DNA of 64,000 nt from the NCBI RefSeq assembly GCF_008831285.2, contig NC_045143.1:4537503-4601502 (forward strand), given 5' to 3'. Under the pieces are notes generated by a model. That model was not told where the DNA came from and ran no database searches. It saw only the letters and a program-made list of their open reading frames with translations. Shown one piece after another: positions 12,721 to 24,726 of the stretch. Position 1 is the first letter of the stretch, and every line of letters starts with the position of its first letter. A program made the position numbers and the translations under genes. The DNA comes from Nymphaea colorata. Lineage: Eukaryota > Streptophyta > Magnoliopsida > Nymphaeales > Nymphaeaceae.

Positions 12721-13079
12721 AGTCAGAATTCAACCATATTCCATGTGTTGAAGGAGTCCACGTTCTCTGAAGTAGGGAGCAAAGTTGTGTTACTTCTGGA
12801 GTTCCGCTGCCTTTTCGAAGAAAGGCACGTCTTTCAAACCAGAATTCTACCGTATTCCATGTGTTGAAAGAGTTCACGTTCTCTTAGGTTGCATTTAATA
12901 GCCTCGGATTTTAAATTCTATGGTGCATAAAAAAATATATTTTGGGAGTTTAAACTGAGGATTTTAAGTAGCATGACTACATGTAAAAACTATGGATGAT
13001 CTTATTTTAAATCTAGAAATCCAAAGATCTCAAATCATTCAGATCGGCGATGAAACAAATACAACCTAAAGTAAGCATG

Positions 13080-13430
13080 TCAACAAATCAGATTCAAATC
13101 AAATATATCCTTAAGTATGGTATCTGTTTTTTTTTTGGATATTCACATATTTAGATGCAAATATGAACACAAAAAAAGTTATATCTGAATCCGAATATGA
13201 AATTTGATTTCACAATCCCAGTCTCATTTTCACATTCATATACAAATCAAATTTTGAAACGAATCTACCTTATTTGAATCTACCTTATTTTCAAATTGTA
13301 AGAGCATTCGATATAAGATATTTATTTAAAACTAAATACGATCCAAATATAATCAGATGCCATTTTTAAATCCGAATATAATCCAATTCCTTAATTAGAT
13401 AACTTTTTTTTTCATATCCGTTTTTTTTTT
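13080..13430. repeat. AATCCGAATATG-type AT-rich dispersed repeat, copy 1
   Basis: The stretch is built of many variants of AATCCGAATATGAA and its complement, with two T-runs. The same kind of sequence recurs at about 40,795-41,225 and 55,255-55,680, so it is a dispersed family and not chance. It is probably a non-autonomous DNA transposon. No coding capacity was seen. Confidence 0.5.
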
Positions 13431-13900
13431 CCGAAATGCAAGTGCCACCATTTACTAAGACCTGATTATTACTAGGAACAACTTTGTTCTTATATTAGAA
13501 ATTAGCTTCATGCAATCTCTAACGCATACAAAATCAACCTTGTGTCTAATGAACATATCTTCCGCAGTCCGCAAGAAGAATTGACTGACCACCCAAATAC
13601 AACAAATGGCTTAATTTCCCATCAACAAGCATGTACTATTTAGCGGCAACCCCAAAAAAAAATGAAATAAAATAAAAATAAACGATATTAACAAAGCAGT
13701 ATGGATAATTGTGACGGCAACAAAACAAAAGTCGGTTCATAATCATAAAGAGTAGGTCACATACTCTTCACTTTGACATAGTGCTCGCAGCACACTTATT
13801 CAAAAAGGAATTACAATTACTGCACTGTACATATAAGTGCGTTTGCATTTATTATTGAAAGAAATATATATAGAACAGCAGGGGGACAATGTTCATTAAT

Positions 13901-14539
13901 CTAGAGGCGGTGGAAGTATCCCAAGTTGAGGACCGGTGGCTGGCCTGGAGCTGACAAGTCTTGGAACACTTCAATTTTGTATGTCTTCACCCTGTAGCTA
14001 TCAGAAACTTTAATGGTGAAGTGGTAGGTGAAATGCTCAGTGCCGCGATCCAGCATCTGTCCATACACCACCTTCAAGAGATTGAGAGAAGCATGGTTCT
14101 GGCTGTTGTATCTGTTCACAGCAAAGGAACACAGGTGCCAGGCGCGTCTATCGTTAGGAATGGTGATCCACTTGGGGTTTGGTTTAGGCCAGTAAGAGAT
14201 GGGCTTAAAGGAAGCTATGTTTAGCACTGGTGGCTCGTTCGGTGCCCCAAGATCCTGCAGGATCTCGCTAGAGTAATAGGCTGTGCGGGTTCCTTCTACC
14301 AGGTAAATGACGAGCTTGTAGGTATAGTGCTGGGTGCCACGGTCCAGCATCTCTGCATGCACCACCTTTATGAATTTGAGGTATGGGTTGTTCTGTTTTT
14401 GCACTGCATACTTACCCAAGCTCTGGATATGGCTGTCTTTTTCAACATTTGGGACGACGACCCAGTTGGTGGCTGCAGCCATGGCGGCCATGGAGGTGAG
14501 GACAACCAGAAGAAGAGGAAGGAATCGTACTCCACTCAT
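13901..14539 (-). CDS. Secreted two-domain cystatin-like protein, copy 1 (intact)
   Basis: The intronless frame encodes 212 residues. A signal peptide covers about 1-23 (R-F-L-P-L-L-L-V-V-L core, A-A-M-A-A-A before the cut), so the product should be secreted. Domain 1 (about 24-114) has the cystatin N-terminal Trp, the helix motif S-L-G-K-Y-A-V near residue 40, and the strand L-K-F-I-K-V-V. Domain 2 (about 120-212) repeats the same order with S-F-A-V and L-L-K-V-V. The cystatin QxVxG loop reads MLDRG in both domains and the usual C-terminal P-W is absent, so papain-type inhibition is uncertain. The start is set by GCAGCCATG, shared by the paralogs. This copy has N-D-R-R-A-W where others have N-D-G-R-A-W. 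A TATA box lies about 140 bp upstream. Confidence 0.85.
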   Translation of the reverse strand: MSGVRFLPLLLVVLTSMAAMAAATNWVVVPNVEKDSHIQSLGKYAVQKQNNPYLKFIKVVHAEMLDRGTQHYTYKLVIYLVEGTRTAYYSSEILQDLGAPNEPPVLNIASFKPISYWPKPNPKWITIPNDRRAWHLCSFAVNRYNSQNHASLNLLKVVYGQMLDRGTEHFTYHFTIKVSDSYRVKTYKIEVFQDLSAPGQPPVLNLGYFHRL

Positions 14540-14676
14540 GGCTGCTTAACAAATGGTAATGGATCTCTTCTCAAAAGGGAAAATAAAAGGCAAGCAAGCT
14601 AAGGAACTTATGCAGTAGAAGGAGAGGAAAGGATGGAGGAAAGATTGTGGTGTCAAATGCAAAGTTTTTGTCAGGT

Positions 14677-14684
14677 ATTTATAA
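14677..14684 (-). promoter_or_regulatory. TATA box of cystatin-like copy 1
   Basis: TATAAATA on the minus strand sits inside a block shared with the other subfamily I genes (ATTCAACCCCTCCCATC just upstream). It lies about 140 bp before the ATG, giving a leader of about 105-110 nt. Confidence 0.7.
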
Positions 14685-14800
14685 GATGGGAGGGGTTGAA
14701 CGGGTCTGACATGGATGAATGAATTAGTGTCCATTGATGTAACCTGTGTGCGCCAATTTGTGAATGAATTTGATCGGATGCGGATGTTTACATATTCAAT

Positions 14801-14853
14801 GCGTTGTTATAATTAACAAGATAACGCGTCGAGTGTATCCACCGCATGCTTCC
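14801..14853 (-). promoter_or_regulatory. Conserved upstream block with ACGCGT and GCATGC
   Basis: A block with AATTA, GATAACGCGT, GAGTGTA and CCACCGCATGC is found about 260-315 bp upstream of the start. It recurs at similar distances before copies at 24727 (about 24423-24470), 52857 (about 53111-53166) and 54106 (about 53801-53850). A shortened form lies before the broken copy starting at 47658. ACGCGT fits the CGCG box (VCGCGB) known to bind calmodulin-binding CAMTA factors, and GCATGC resembles an RY core. Conservation may also simply reflect recent duplication. Confidence 0.45.
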
Positions 14854-14859
14854 TGTTCC

Positions 14860-16900
14860 CGTTTAAAACTACTCTTCGGGAAACAGCCTCACACATCAAC
14901 CTCATTCACCGAAATAGTAAAGTAAGCAATTCCTCGAGTCTTTTCCCTCTGTGATGGTCCACACTCAAAATTTGAAACCCATATTTGATCATATTCCGCG
15001 TGTTGATCTAGTCGTCTACGTTCTCCAACGCAGGGAACGAAGGCAACTTCTTCGAGTAAGGCTGACTTTTTCGTAAAGGCGATTGATCATGATAATATAA
15101 AAAGTAACTAGTGGTTCAGAATCTTCCATCTTAATTCCTTGCTTTCTTAATGATTTTTAAGTCATGGCAATGTCATTTGTCATTTTTTAAAAAACTTTTG
15201 ATGGATTGCCCCACACCAGCTCCCATGTATCTCTCCCACTGGACCATCCGGAGGGAGGATTCATAAGAACATAAAAAAGAATGTAACGAGCGAACAAATG
15301 GAAGTGGACTGTTCTCCAAATAAATGAGATCGTTCGGAGCACGCAAAATGTACCATCAATTGTTGCCTTCATAACTACTTGTTGGGAGGCATGAAATGTT
15401 ATTAGAAAACTTCTCTCTCCCCGGCCCTACATCTCTTTTTCCATGTTTTTATCTTGTTCCCCTCGTAATTTATTAAGTTACAAAAAATAATGTATTTATT
15501 TTAACATAGCACTTGTATGAAAGAAAAGTGAAAAATCAATTAAACATTCGTCCATTTTATACGGAAATAACGATGCCACCTTGGAAACAAAAAAGGGAAG
15601 AATTAGTTCTTCCATTTTGTCTAATGTTCCATCCCTTAAAATATTTGTTTTTTAACTTTCACTTCATAAGTATGGGAACATTCCGGGGCCTACCAGTTCC
15701 TAATTCAAACATATGTAGTTTAAATAACATTGATTAGCAAGAGCAACCTAATTTGTATACAAGATTAAGATGCAAAGGGCAAAGGAATTTATGAAACTGC
15801 AGATGGAGAAAGAATGGATGGATGTGGTCAGTGGTAGAGCGAGAAAAATTGGTTAGAGGAGTACTCAGTTTAAAAATACTCATATCTGGAGTAGCGTCTA
15901 TATATGTATAAAAGTAAATATTAAATTTGTTAATGTGAAAATAAATAAATATTATGGAGCTGGTGCAGGCAACACCAGCCCACATGTAACTCTGCCACTG
16001 GATGTGGTGTGATACGTAAAGTTTTGATAAGTTATTTACCGAACACAGTTTTTAGTGGACAACATTCGTCCCCCTGACCCACTTCTATTGGCCCCTGTTA
16101 AGACCTGTGTACAATATAAACATATGCATATAACCAGGTTCGGTTTTATTGTAGGATAGAGGTTTAAATGGGTTTGATATCGAAGTTTAAAATATAGAGG
16201 GTATGACGTGTGAAAGCCGTGTGCTCTAAGTTTGAGTAGTTGACTACGTACAATGGTCATGTACATATTCCAAGACATTCCTTGGCTCGCTCTCCTTCCC
16301 TCTCCCTCTCTTTCTATTCACATTTGATGAGTTAGAAACCATAATTTTAATAACATTTTATGTGCTGATGAAGTCCCCAAAAAGGGAACAAAGCTAACTT
16401 CCAGAGTGCCGATCGTAACAAAATATCATCTCCAAAATTCTGCTGGCAGTAAATTCCGTAGCTTCTTGATCGCTTCGACTTCCGTCGCAGCAGTCTAGTT
16501 GAATAAGATCCTTAATATGATATCCACTAATACATAAAAACTTAACCTGAGTTACGTACCATGATCATAGTTACTATAGATTAATGGGAGAAGAAAAATA
16601 GAAAAGGAAAATACAATTAAATGATTAAGAATATAGTCTGCATGATTGTTACGCCAACAAAGTAAGTCAGGTCATAATTATAAAGTGTAGGCTACATATT
16701 CTTTACTTTGACAATTTGACAAAAGTTTAAGTGCACACAACAAACTTATTCAAATTAAGAAGGCATTACAACTACTCGCTGCATATATGCGATTACATTC
16801 ATCTTTTATTTTCTGAAGCAACATTTATTCTAAGAAGGCGTTAAAACAACTACACTATTTTTGTGCAATTACATTCACTTGATTATAGTTCTCCAGATCA
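14860..16900. other. Intergenic DNA between copies 1 and 2
   Basis: There is no gene. It contains a segment (about 15,400-15,760) that recurs inverted at about 22,310-22,700, and two similar pieces at about 15,205-15,250 and 15,965-16,010 (ACACCAGCxCxCATGT then CCACTGGA). The right end (16,600-16,920) is the 3' flank of copy 2. Confidence 0.5.
15400..15760 (+). repeat. Segmental duplicate, inverted relative to 22,310-22,700
   Basis: Shared stretches include GGATGGAACATTAGAC and the AGGAACTGGTAGG region in opposite orientation at the two places. Both lie upstream of a cystatin-like gene (copy 1 on the minus strand, the 24727 copy on the plus strand). The two genes were therefore copied together with long upstream flanks, in opposite orientation. 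Confidence 0.6.
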
Positions 16901-16966
16901 TGCCGCAGCAGCATTTATTCTTGAAACAAGTACATCTAAAATGGTAGGGGGGCAATGTTAGTTCAT

Positions 16967-17605
16967 CTAGAGGTGCTTGAAGTATCCCAAGTTGAGGACT
17001 GGAGGCTGGCCTGGTGCGGACAGGTCTTGGAACACTTCGATCTTGTATATCCTCACCTTGTAGCCTTCGGAAACCCTAATGGTGAAGTGGTAGGTGAAAT
17101 GCTCAGTGCCACGATCCAGCATCTGTCCATGCAACACCTTCAAGAGACTGAGAGAAGCATGCTTCTGGCTGTTGTACCTGTTCACAGCAAAAGAACACAA
17201 GTGCCAGGCACGTCCATCATTAGGGATGGTGATCCACTTGGAGTTTGGTTTAGGCCAGTGGGAGATGGGCTTGAAGTAGGCTATATTTAGCACTGGTGGC
17301 TCGTTTGGTGCCCCAAGATCCTGCAGGATCTCGCTGGCGTAGTATGCGGTGCGGGTTCCTTCTACCAAGTAAATGACGAGCTTGTAGGTATAGTGCTGGG
17401 TGCCACGGTCCAGCATCTCTGCATGCACCACCTTTATGAATTTGAGGTATGGGTTGTTTTGTTTTTTCACTGCATACCTACCCAAGCTCTGGACATGGCT
17501 GTCTTTTTCAACATTTGGAACGACAACCCAGTTGGTGGCTGCGGCCATGGCAGCCATTGAGGTCAAGACGACCAGAAGGAGAGGAAGGAAGCGTCCTCCA
17601 CCCAT
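16967..17605 (-). CDS. Secreted two-domain cystatin-like protein, copy 2 (intact)
   Basis: The frame encodes 212 residues and is intronless. Signal peptide 1-23; W26; L-G-R-Y-A-V at 41-46; L-x-F-x-K-V-V at 54-60; first loop M64-L-D-R-G68; domain 2 begins near W124, with S-F-A-V at 138-141 and second loop M162-L-D-R-G166. Each domain ends with a parallel segment (Q-D-L-G-A-P ... L-N-I-A-Y-F and Q-D-L-S-A-P ... L-N-L-G-Y-F), showing that the protein arose by internal duplication of one cystatin unit. C137 is the only cysteine. The gene is co-oriented with copy 1 about 2.4 kb away. Secretion and fold are well supported; the biological target is unknown. Confidence 0.85.
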   Translation of the reverse strand: MGGGRFLPLLLVVLTSMAAMAAATNWVVVPNVEKDSHVQSLGRYAVKKQNNPYLKFIKVVHAEMLDRGTQHYTYKLVIYLVEGTRTAYYASEILQDLGAPNEPPVLNIAYFKPISHWPKPNSKWITIPNDGRAWHLCSFAVNRYNSQKHASLSLLKVLHGQMLDRGTEHFTYHFTIRVSEGYKVRIYKIEVFQDLSAPGQPPVLNLGYFKHL

Positions 17606-17726
17606 GGGTGCTTAACAAATGGTAAAGGCTCTCTTGAATGAGAAAATAGAAGGCAAATGAAGGAATTTATGAAGCAGAGGGAGCTGAAAGGATGGATGTG
17701 GTGTGGCATACAAAGTTTTCGTCAGT

Positions 17727-17734
17727 TATTTATA
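17727..17734 (-). promoter_or_regulatory. TATA box of cystatin-like copy 2
   Basis: TATAAATA on the minus strand lies about 122 bp upstream of the ATG, in the same position as in the other subfamily I genes. Confidence 0.7.
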
Positions 17735-17739
17735 GGAGG

Positions 17740-20370
17740 GGAGCCGTTGAATGGGTCTGAAACGGCTGTTTAAATTAGTGTCTATTAATGCAACCTGTGT
17801 GCTCCAAGTTGAGCAGTTGACACATATGGATGTGTACATATTTGAGTTCATTCTTAACAAAGCAAGCGTGTTGATTATAAAGCAAGCGTGTTGATTATAG
17901 CCTCTCATCTGCACAACTTGCCATCTCTTGACTCTCTCTTTCTTGATGATTTCCAAACCATCAGTTAAATAATATTCCATGTGTTGTTTAAGTTCGCAAA
18001 TTGGGAACAATGATAACTTCCCGAGCGCCGCTGCGAGTGCGATAATGATATAAATTAAGTAATGGCGGCTGATAAGCATCCTCTTTCAAATTCTGCTGGC
18101 AGTAAATTGTATAGCTTCTTGATCGGATGGAATTCCATAGTTTGGTTGACAAGCTTAACGGTCCACCTCTTACAACCTCATCTCTTTGCCTTGAGAATAA
18201 TAAAATTTCCAATTTGAACAAGTCATATCGGGGTTGAAATCGCTGTTTCATATGCAACGTCATTGTATCAGGGTCAATTTAATATTTGTGAAAGTTGATT
18301 TTCCACTTATTTTCACCATTTTTTTTGGTGTTAGAAGGTATTATAGCCCTTTCATGCATCCGATGGTCGTGTTTCAGGCGCCAACACTAAACCTTCATGC
18401 TTTGGATTTTCTCTTTAAGGTTTGAATAGCTAGAATTCAGCAATATAGGTGTAACTAAAGTAAGTGGGGTCAAAAGGCATTATTAGCTACGGCTGCTGCC
18501 GTTGCCAAGAAAGAATATTACCAATATCCTCATGCCCAAGATAACGTATTCACACATATATATACACGCACTCTCTCTCTCTCACATACCAACCAAATTG
18601 AATATTCAAGGGGTTTGATTAAATCAATACGGCAAGAAGAAGCCGGAGTTGGCATCGACCATACGAATATTCGATAATCACATTGTCATCAAAATCCCCA
18701 ACCCAGACAACCATTCAGCTGCAACTTGCGGGAGAACATTGAGATAGAAAAGGACTCGCATATTTCCTTTAACTGGTCGAACTATAAGAAAACCTAATTC
18801 AGTAGTTACTATTTAATATAAATTTTAGAAAAGGCAAAAATGGCTGCTGGATGGGCTTTTCATTTTGACTTCCCATCATCCCTTTACAAAAAGTTTTCGT
18901 TTATCATGAACTACGGACTGACTTTCGGACATAATATTCTCAAATACGGGCATAACATTATATGATTTTAAATGTAGTACTGGACCCTGCATAGAAGCCG
19001 GCCGGAAACTATTTCTAACATCCTCTTTTTAAGTAAAACAATTTACTTAACTTTTTATACAAAAGAAAAAACGTTGTTGTCAGTTTGTATTACAACTCAT
19101 ATTTATTAGAGTGAAATCAGGGCAAGCACAAAGCTACGCCCTTATTTAACGGTTTTATATTTTTATGGCATAAGCGGACAGGATGTGTGCATGACACGTG
19201 CCCTCATTCGGATCTACATTACAAATCATGTCCCCTCAAGGTATTTATAGTGCGCTCATGAGCACCCCCATTCCCTTGCCTCCAGGATTCATAACTGCTT
19301 CAGGATATGGGTCTCATGGTACATCTTTCAACACATATGCCACCATTTGCAGTCCGGTCAAAAAGAATAATATTCATGGGAATTGAAATGAGCATGTGTT
19401 TATACTAAGTCTCTTTGGCTAGCTGACCAATTATACTAAGTCCCTTGGGCCGGAGCAACCCTTGCATGGGTCTCCATAAAGCAAAAGAATTTTAAGTACA
19501 AACATTGCTAAAAAATCGTAGACTAGACCCGTGTAAAGTTTCTAAGTCACATCGGTTTTGAACCCAGTGACCCACTGTTGGAGCCCAGAACCACTTTCAG
19601 ATCCAAAACAATCTTGTACCAATTCATGGTTTGATGTCACGGGCGGTACTTTCCATTGCCCTTTAGCCAGAATGTTGCATGAACGCTCGCACTCCCCCAT
19701 GCAAGAAAAACTGTGTACAAGAGTGTGCAATGACCAAAGTATACTTATTTAAATAAAAAAAAAGCATTTTAGAAGGATAAATCGGGTCATGAAAAGGTTA
19801 AAAATTTAAAATGGCCATTTCTTTATAAAAAAAATTCGAAAATACCCCTAGCTTTTCTTTTCTTTGGTGTATACTTGTGCATGAACACTTCTTTACACAC
19901 AACTCATTGTCGAAACGCCAAATTAATTTCACCAGCAAGGTCGAACGGGGCGACTTGGCTTGTGGATTGAAAGTGGTAGGGTGTTTAAAATGACTGTAAT
20001 ATTTTTGCGCATAATTAAGCATCACAGCAGCAAGTTCCTTTTTCAAATTTAGCTACATAGATTGATTTAGTTTCATTAATTAACATAACTCCTTTTCAAT
20101 AACATCTGTTTAAGTAGAAACTTTGAACGTTATTACCTTTTAAGAATCAGACTATCAAACATGATATTTATGATCAAACATGATATTGATCATAAATCTT
20201 GGCCTATCTTTCATTACAACCTAAATTCATAAGCACACTTATTCTGACAAGCTGGTTTAATAGCCACATTGTGCGATCACATAAAGTTGGGTAGGCCTTA
20301 TTCTGCCGCAGCATATGTTTACATAACCAAATATTAACTAAGACATGAAATTGTAGGAGGTAGCTAGCCA
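17740..20370. other. Intergenic DNA between copies 2 and 3
   Basis: No gene is recognisable. It has a short CT microsatellite near 18,570. About 19,140-19,750 differs in texture (less AT-rich, few repeats) and might be old transposon sequence, but no diagnostic domain or long terminal repeat is visible. The last 150 bp resembles the 3' flank of subfamily II copies. Confidence 0.4.
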
Positions 20371-20372
20371 AT

Positions 20373-20963
20373 CTAGATGGCGCGGAAGTATCTCAAGTTG
20401 AGCACACGTGGCTGGCCTGGTGTGGACAGGTCCTGGAACACCTCAATCTTGTATATCTTCACCTCCAGCCAACGTTTTTTTTTTTATATTGAAAAAAATA
20501 ATATTTTTTAATTGCGTAATGTATTTTTTGTATTAAAATTCAGTTTGGCCCTACCCGTATCCAAAGGTCGGACTGCCGGCCCGCCCTTGAATAAAATCCT
20601 GGCTTCGCCTCTGCTCACAACAAAGGCACACAGGTCCCATGCGTGCTGCTCAGTTAGGATGGTGACCCAGTTTTGGTATGGAGTTGGGTCGGGGATGGGT
20701 TTGAAGGAGGCTATGTTGAGAACTGGTGGTTGGTTGGGTTCCCCAAGATAAGTGTAGTGCTGGTTGCCACGGTCCAGCACCTCTGCATGCACCACCTTTA
20801 TGAAGCTAAGGTATGGGTTGTTCTGTTTAGCCACAGCATAACTGCCCAAGCTTTGAACATGGCGGTCTCTCTCAACATTTGGGACGACCACCCAGTTGGT
20901 GGCTGTGACCATGGCTGCCTTTGAGGTAAGAAGCAGTAGAAGGAGAGGAAGAAAGCGCCCCAT
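20373..20963 (-). pseudogene. Cystatin-like pseudogene, copy 3 (subfamily II)
   Basis: The ATG at 20963 opens a normal signal peptide and the first half of domain 1 (V-E-R-D-R-H-V-Q-S-L-G-S-Y-A-V). Two lesions follow. About 60-70 bp is missing between H-Y-T-Y and the L-G-E-P-N-Q-P-P segment. In domain 2 about 125-150 bp is replaced by a foreign poly-A-tailed insert (20475-20613). Beyond the insert the family C-terminus is recognisable down to a TAG at 20373-20375. The product would be truncated with a foreign tail, so I call it a pseudogene. Its closest relatives here are the broken copies at 26944 and 49810. Confidence 0.85.
20475..20613 (-). mobile_element. Short poly-A-tailed retroposon (SINE-like) inside copy 3
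   Basis: Read on the minus strand, a 139-bp segment starts GCAGAGGCGAAGCCAGG and ends in a run of A (T run at 20475-20485 on the plus strand), directly replacing cystatin-like coding sequence. A conserved 5' end plus a poly-A 3' end points to a small non-LTR retroposon or the tail of a larger one. No clear target-site duplication remains, because the flank on one side was deleted. The family is not identified. Confidence 0.45.
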
Positions 20964-21537
20964 GGCTGTATGGGATGCTTTATAAGATGGGTACTAGGAT
21001 TAATGGAGAAAAGAAGAAGGAGTTTATGATGCAGAAGGAGAAAGGATAAATGCAATGGCGATGGTGTCCATGCAAGGATTTCAGCTGCTATTTATAATGC
21101 CGGATTTGGCGCTTTGCTTTACGGCAGCAATCTGCTCGCCTCACATATTTTGCTGTGTTCTACAAGTTGCAGTGTTGGCAACGAACGGGATATAATACAT
21201 TTATTTCAGAAAAACAAAAAACAATGCATGTGCTGTCCGGTTATATTTTCTTGTCCGCATTGTAATAAAGTATCACTTAATTTTTTTTTCTAAATCCAAC
21301 AACGAATCCTTATCCACGCCCATAGTCAAACTAAGCATATACATGAAAAAAAAGAGATTACGCTATTGCTCGTTGATCTTGACTTTCTGTTCGTCGCCTA
21401 TAGCTCCCCGTCCCTCTCAATTCTACATACTCCCGGTTTCAATTCAAAGGAGTCGACCTTTTCTTTTGTCCACCCTTTCGTTTGTCTGTGGGAGGAAGGA
21501 CTGGAAATTGGTGTTAAACGACGATTAGATAGCACAC

Positions 21538-21540
<3 letters not shown>

Positions 21541-21588
<48 letters not shown>
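21541..21588. repeat. (AT)24 microsatellite
   Basis: Twenty-four uninterrupted AT dinucleotides lie in the upstream flank of pseudogene copy 3. Such a tract is likely length-polymorphic. Confidence 0.95.
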
Positions 21589-21590
<2 letters not shown>

Positions 21591-21599
21591 TTCTTGGTC

Positions 21600-24400
21600 G
21601 GTAGAACTTCCATTATGCAGTTAGGCCTGCCAGAAAGTAAAGGGGTAGAAAGTAAGTATTTATAATAAGTGAAGCATGTCTTCGTATTTTTTATATTATG
21701 CAAATTAAATTCTTCATAGATGTTGATCACGCCTTAATTAATCAAATGAAGTAGAACCCGACACGCACAGTATCGATCCGGTAGCGCCTGAGACTGATGA
21801 AATGTCCAGAGCATATACCATTGCGTGGAGTTTGATAATTTTGTGAACCCCAAGACCAAGAGACGATCAATCTCCAGCTCTCGGTATGGCGGCTCTTAGT
21901 CCGCCCACTTGGATGCAAATATAATGGTGAGAAACAAAAACTAGTAAGCCGCTTGGTTTCTTGTTAAGCAGAGACTTGGGACTCGAACCTTGAACCTAAA
22001 GCCACTGAATTGAAGCACGAAAATGAAGTTAAAACAACTTTTCCATGTAAATGATCAATTAATTTGCCTTTGTCTGAATTAAGGATATGCATGTTGTGCC
22101 AAAGTCAATTTCTTTCCTGAATAGATTTGCATGGTTTTAGGGAAAAAAATTAAACATGATTTCCTTAATCTTGTTACGGAGCGGTATACCTTTTATTTAA
22201 TTTCGTTAACATTTATATCGAAGCTTAATAACCTCACTTTTTAAATGATTTTGAATAGTTTAGTGTGAAAACTTGATGCTGTCGGAATGTTTAATCTTGA
22301 ATGCAAGCTAGGTTGCTCTAGATAATTAATGTTATTTAAACTACATATGCACGAATTAGGAACTGGTAGGGACGAAATGTTCCTATACTTATCGAGCGAA
22401 AAGATAAAAATCAAATGTTTTAAGGGATGGAACATTAGACATAAAGCGGAAGGAATATTTTATTTTATTTTATTTTATTTTTGTTTCCAAGGTGGTATCT
22501 TTAGTATGTTATAAAATAGGCAAATGTTTATTTGTTTTTCACACTATTAAATTTTCATTCATAAAGGTCCCACTTAAAATAAATACAAATTATTTTTTGT
22601 AAGTTGGTAATAGATTACGAGGGGGAGAAGGTGAAAACATGGAAAGAGGGATGCAGGGAGAGAGAGAAGCTTTCTAATAACATTTCATGTCTCTTAACAA
22701 GTAGTTATGAAGGCAACAACTGATTGTATATTCTGCGTGCTGGTAAAGATCTCACATTGTTAAGTCTCTCATGTATCTTCTCCTTCGTGGCGTTCTTCAT
22801 TACGGACACTACTTTTTCCGGTAGTTAATTGCACGACAGATTAACAAGTCTCCAAGATACTTTTTCCCGTAGTTAATCTCACCCTTGCATAAGTAAATTG
22901 GCTCCTGCTGCATCTAGTTGGCTCTAGAATCAATAAATTGTAATTCAATTGAGCTTTAACCACACACTGTTGTGGACAATAAGCAGCCAGAAAATTTTGG
23001 AAAGGTGGACTAGTTATAGAATTTTAAAATTTTGAAGGGAACTTATATATGAATGAGAAATTACCATGAAATATGAACACTTTTTGTGAGCCTATGTGGG
23101 CAATTGGCCACACTATGCCCACACCTAGTGTGGTTAGTCAACACCCACACTAAGCCAGTGAAGTTAGACCTGGTTTCAGTTACATGGGATGTCCACATCA
23201 AACCAGAGTTGACGACTCAAGTGCCTCACAGCCAAAAAAGCCTGGACTCTGTCAGGGGTTCTGGAGTTTGGCTATAGATCTGTGTTTTATGAAATGTAGC
23301 CAAGCCTGTAAAGAAATTAGGTACTTCTCTCTCGCATTCACGTGTCCGTGCGTGCATGTGTGTGTCGTGAGCAATGAATAATTATTAGGAGGCCGATAAG
23401 ATTTTCCACATTATGAACCTGCATCTAAATTCTTGACAGAAAAGGAAACAATTAAGCACGCAATAATAAGGTGACAAGACGTGATTACTTTCATTACTTT
23501 GTGTAAGTTTTGAATGCATTAATTGATTGGTTCATATTTGTTGAGTATCACAGACATCACAACCCGCATACTTCACAAACCACTTATGATTACTACAATA
23601 ATACACAATAAAGATTAGTTTTGATCTGCGAAGCGTTGAACAACCACAAAGAAAATTTCATTATTCTCAAATAGTTCTGCACCTTCATTTGGTGCAAAAA
23701 ACATTTCATGTTCTGTAACCGTTAAAAAAATATTGAATGGAGATATGCTTGTCTAAGTTTATAGCCAACAGGATCACGTGCATCTGCTAATTTACCTGTG
23801 GGCGCTTGAAATCACTTGAGCGGTTCATGTTTTAATTTAACATGCATCCCAAGACCTCCACTAGCATTTTCTTGTAGCCATTTGCTTTCCAACATATATA
23901 AGAAGAAATGGAACAATAGTAGAACTTTATATTCTCAAAGCAATGGTCCAATATCTCAGAAAATAAAAATCTTGATGTAAAAGTATATTTGCGATTCCTT
24001 TTCTCGGCAAGATATTCGAATCTCATACTGTTTTTTGCTAGAAGAGACCCACTTAAAACCAATTTGATACGACCGGTCGAATTCCCACCGATCGATAAGG
24101 TACCTGTCGACCTTCAATTTAGGAGAGCGATGGAGAAAGTAAGGTGGCTGAGTCTGAACCACTAGTTACTTTTATTATCATGATCAGTCGCCTTCTACGA
24201 AAAAGTCAGCCACACTCAAAGAAGTTGCCTTCGTCCCCTGCTTTGGAGAACGTAGATGACTAGATCAACACGCGGGATATTTAACAAATATGGGTTTCAA
24301 ATTCAGAGACTGATCGTGACAGAGGGAGAGAGAGTCGAGGAATCTCTTACTTTTACTATTTGGATGAATGAAGTTGATGTATGAAACAGTTTCCCAAAGT
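21600..24400. other. Long intergenic spacer upstream of the 24727 copy
   Basis: No gene was found. It holds the dispersed module at about 22,080-22,500, the inverted partner of 15,400-15,760 (about 22,310-22,700), and, from about 24,060, the distal promoter duplicated before copies at 52857 and 54106. A GTGTGGC/CCACACT-rich stretch at 23,090-23,160 can fold on itself but matches nothing I know. Confidence 0.45.
22080..22500 (+). repeat. Dispersed AT-rich intergenic module, copy a
   Basis: Recurring marks in order are GCCAAA(A/G)TCAAT, TGCATGGTTTTAG, CTTGTTA, AATAGCCTCATTTTTAAAT-like text, GTGAAAACTTAATG, TTAGCTTxGTxTTGCTC, and ATGTTATTTAAACTA. The same order appears at about 29,860-30,240 and 40,270-40,690 on the plus strand, inverted at about 55,900-56,310, and partly at 33,120-33,260 and 59,100-59,280. 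It is either a transposon family or flank that travelled with gene duplication. Confidence 0.55.
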
Positions 24401-24588
24401 GTAACTTCATACGGGAATCGGAAGCATGCGGTGGGTACACTCAACGCGTTATCTTTATTAATTATAGGAACGCATTTGAATAAGTAAACATTCCGTATCC
24501 GACGAACTACACAACTTGGGGCTCACAGGTTACATCAATGCACACTAATTCAACCATCCATCTCAGACCCATTCAACCTCTCCCATCC

Positions 24589-24596
24589 TATAAATA
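24589..24596 (+). promoter_or_regulatory. TATA box of the 24727 cystatin-like gene
   Basis: TATAAATA lies 131 bp before the ATG, preceded by the family block CATTCAACCTCTCCCATCC. Confidence 0.7.
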
Positions 24597-24726
24597 CCTG
24601 ATCAAAACTTCGGATTCCACACCACAATCGTTCATCCATCCTTTCAGCTCCTTCTGCATCATAAGTTCAGCTTGCCTTTTATTTTCCCCTTCCAAAAGAG
24701 AGCCATTACCATTTTGTGAAGCAGCC

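Noticed and set aside
23090-23160. CCACACT/AGTGTGG repeats that could form a hairpin
   Set aside because: Short, imperfect and isolated; no link to a known element.
24538-24726. N-terminal extension of the copy 4 frame (likewise 53085-52858 and 53878-54105)
   Set aside because: The extension crosses the TATA box and leader and is not open in several paralogs; the conserved ATG after GCAGCC is the start.
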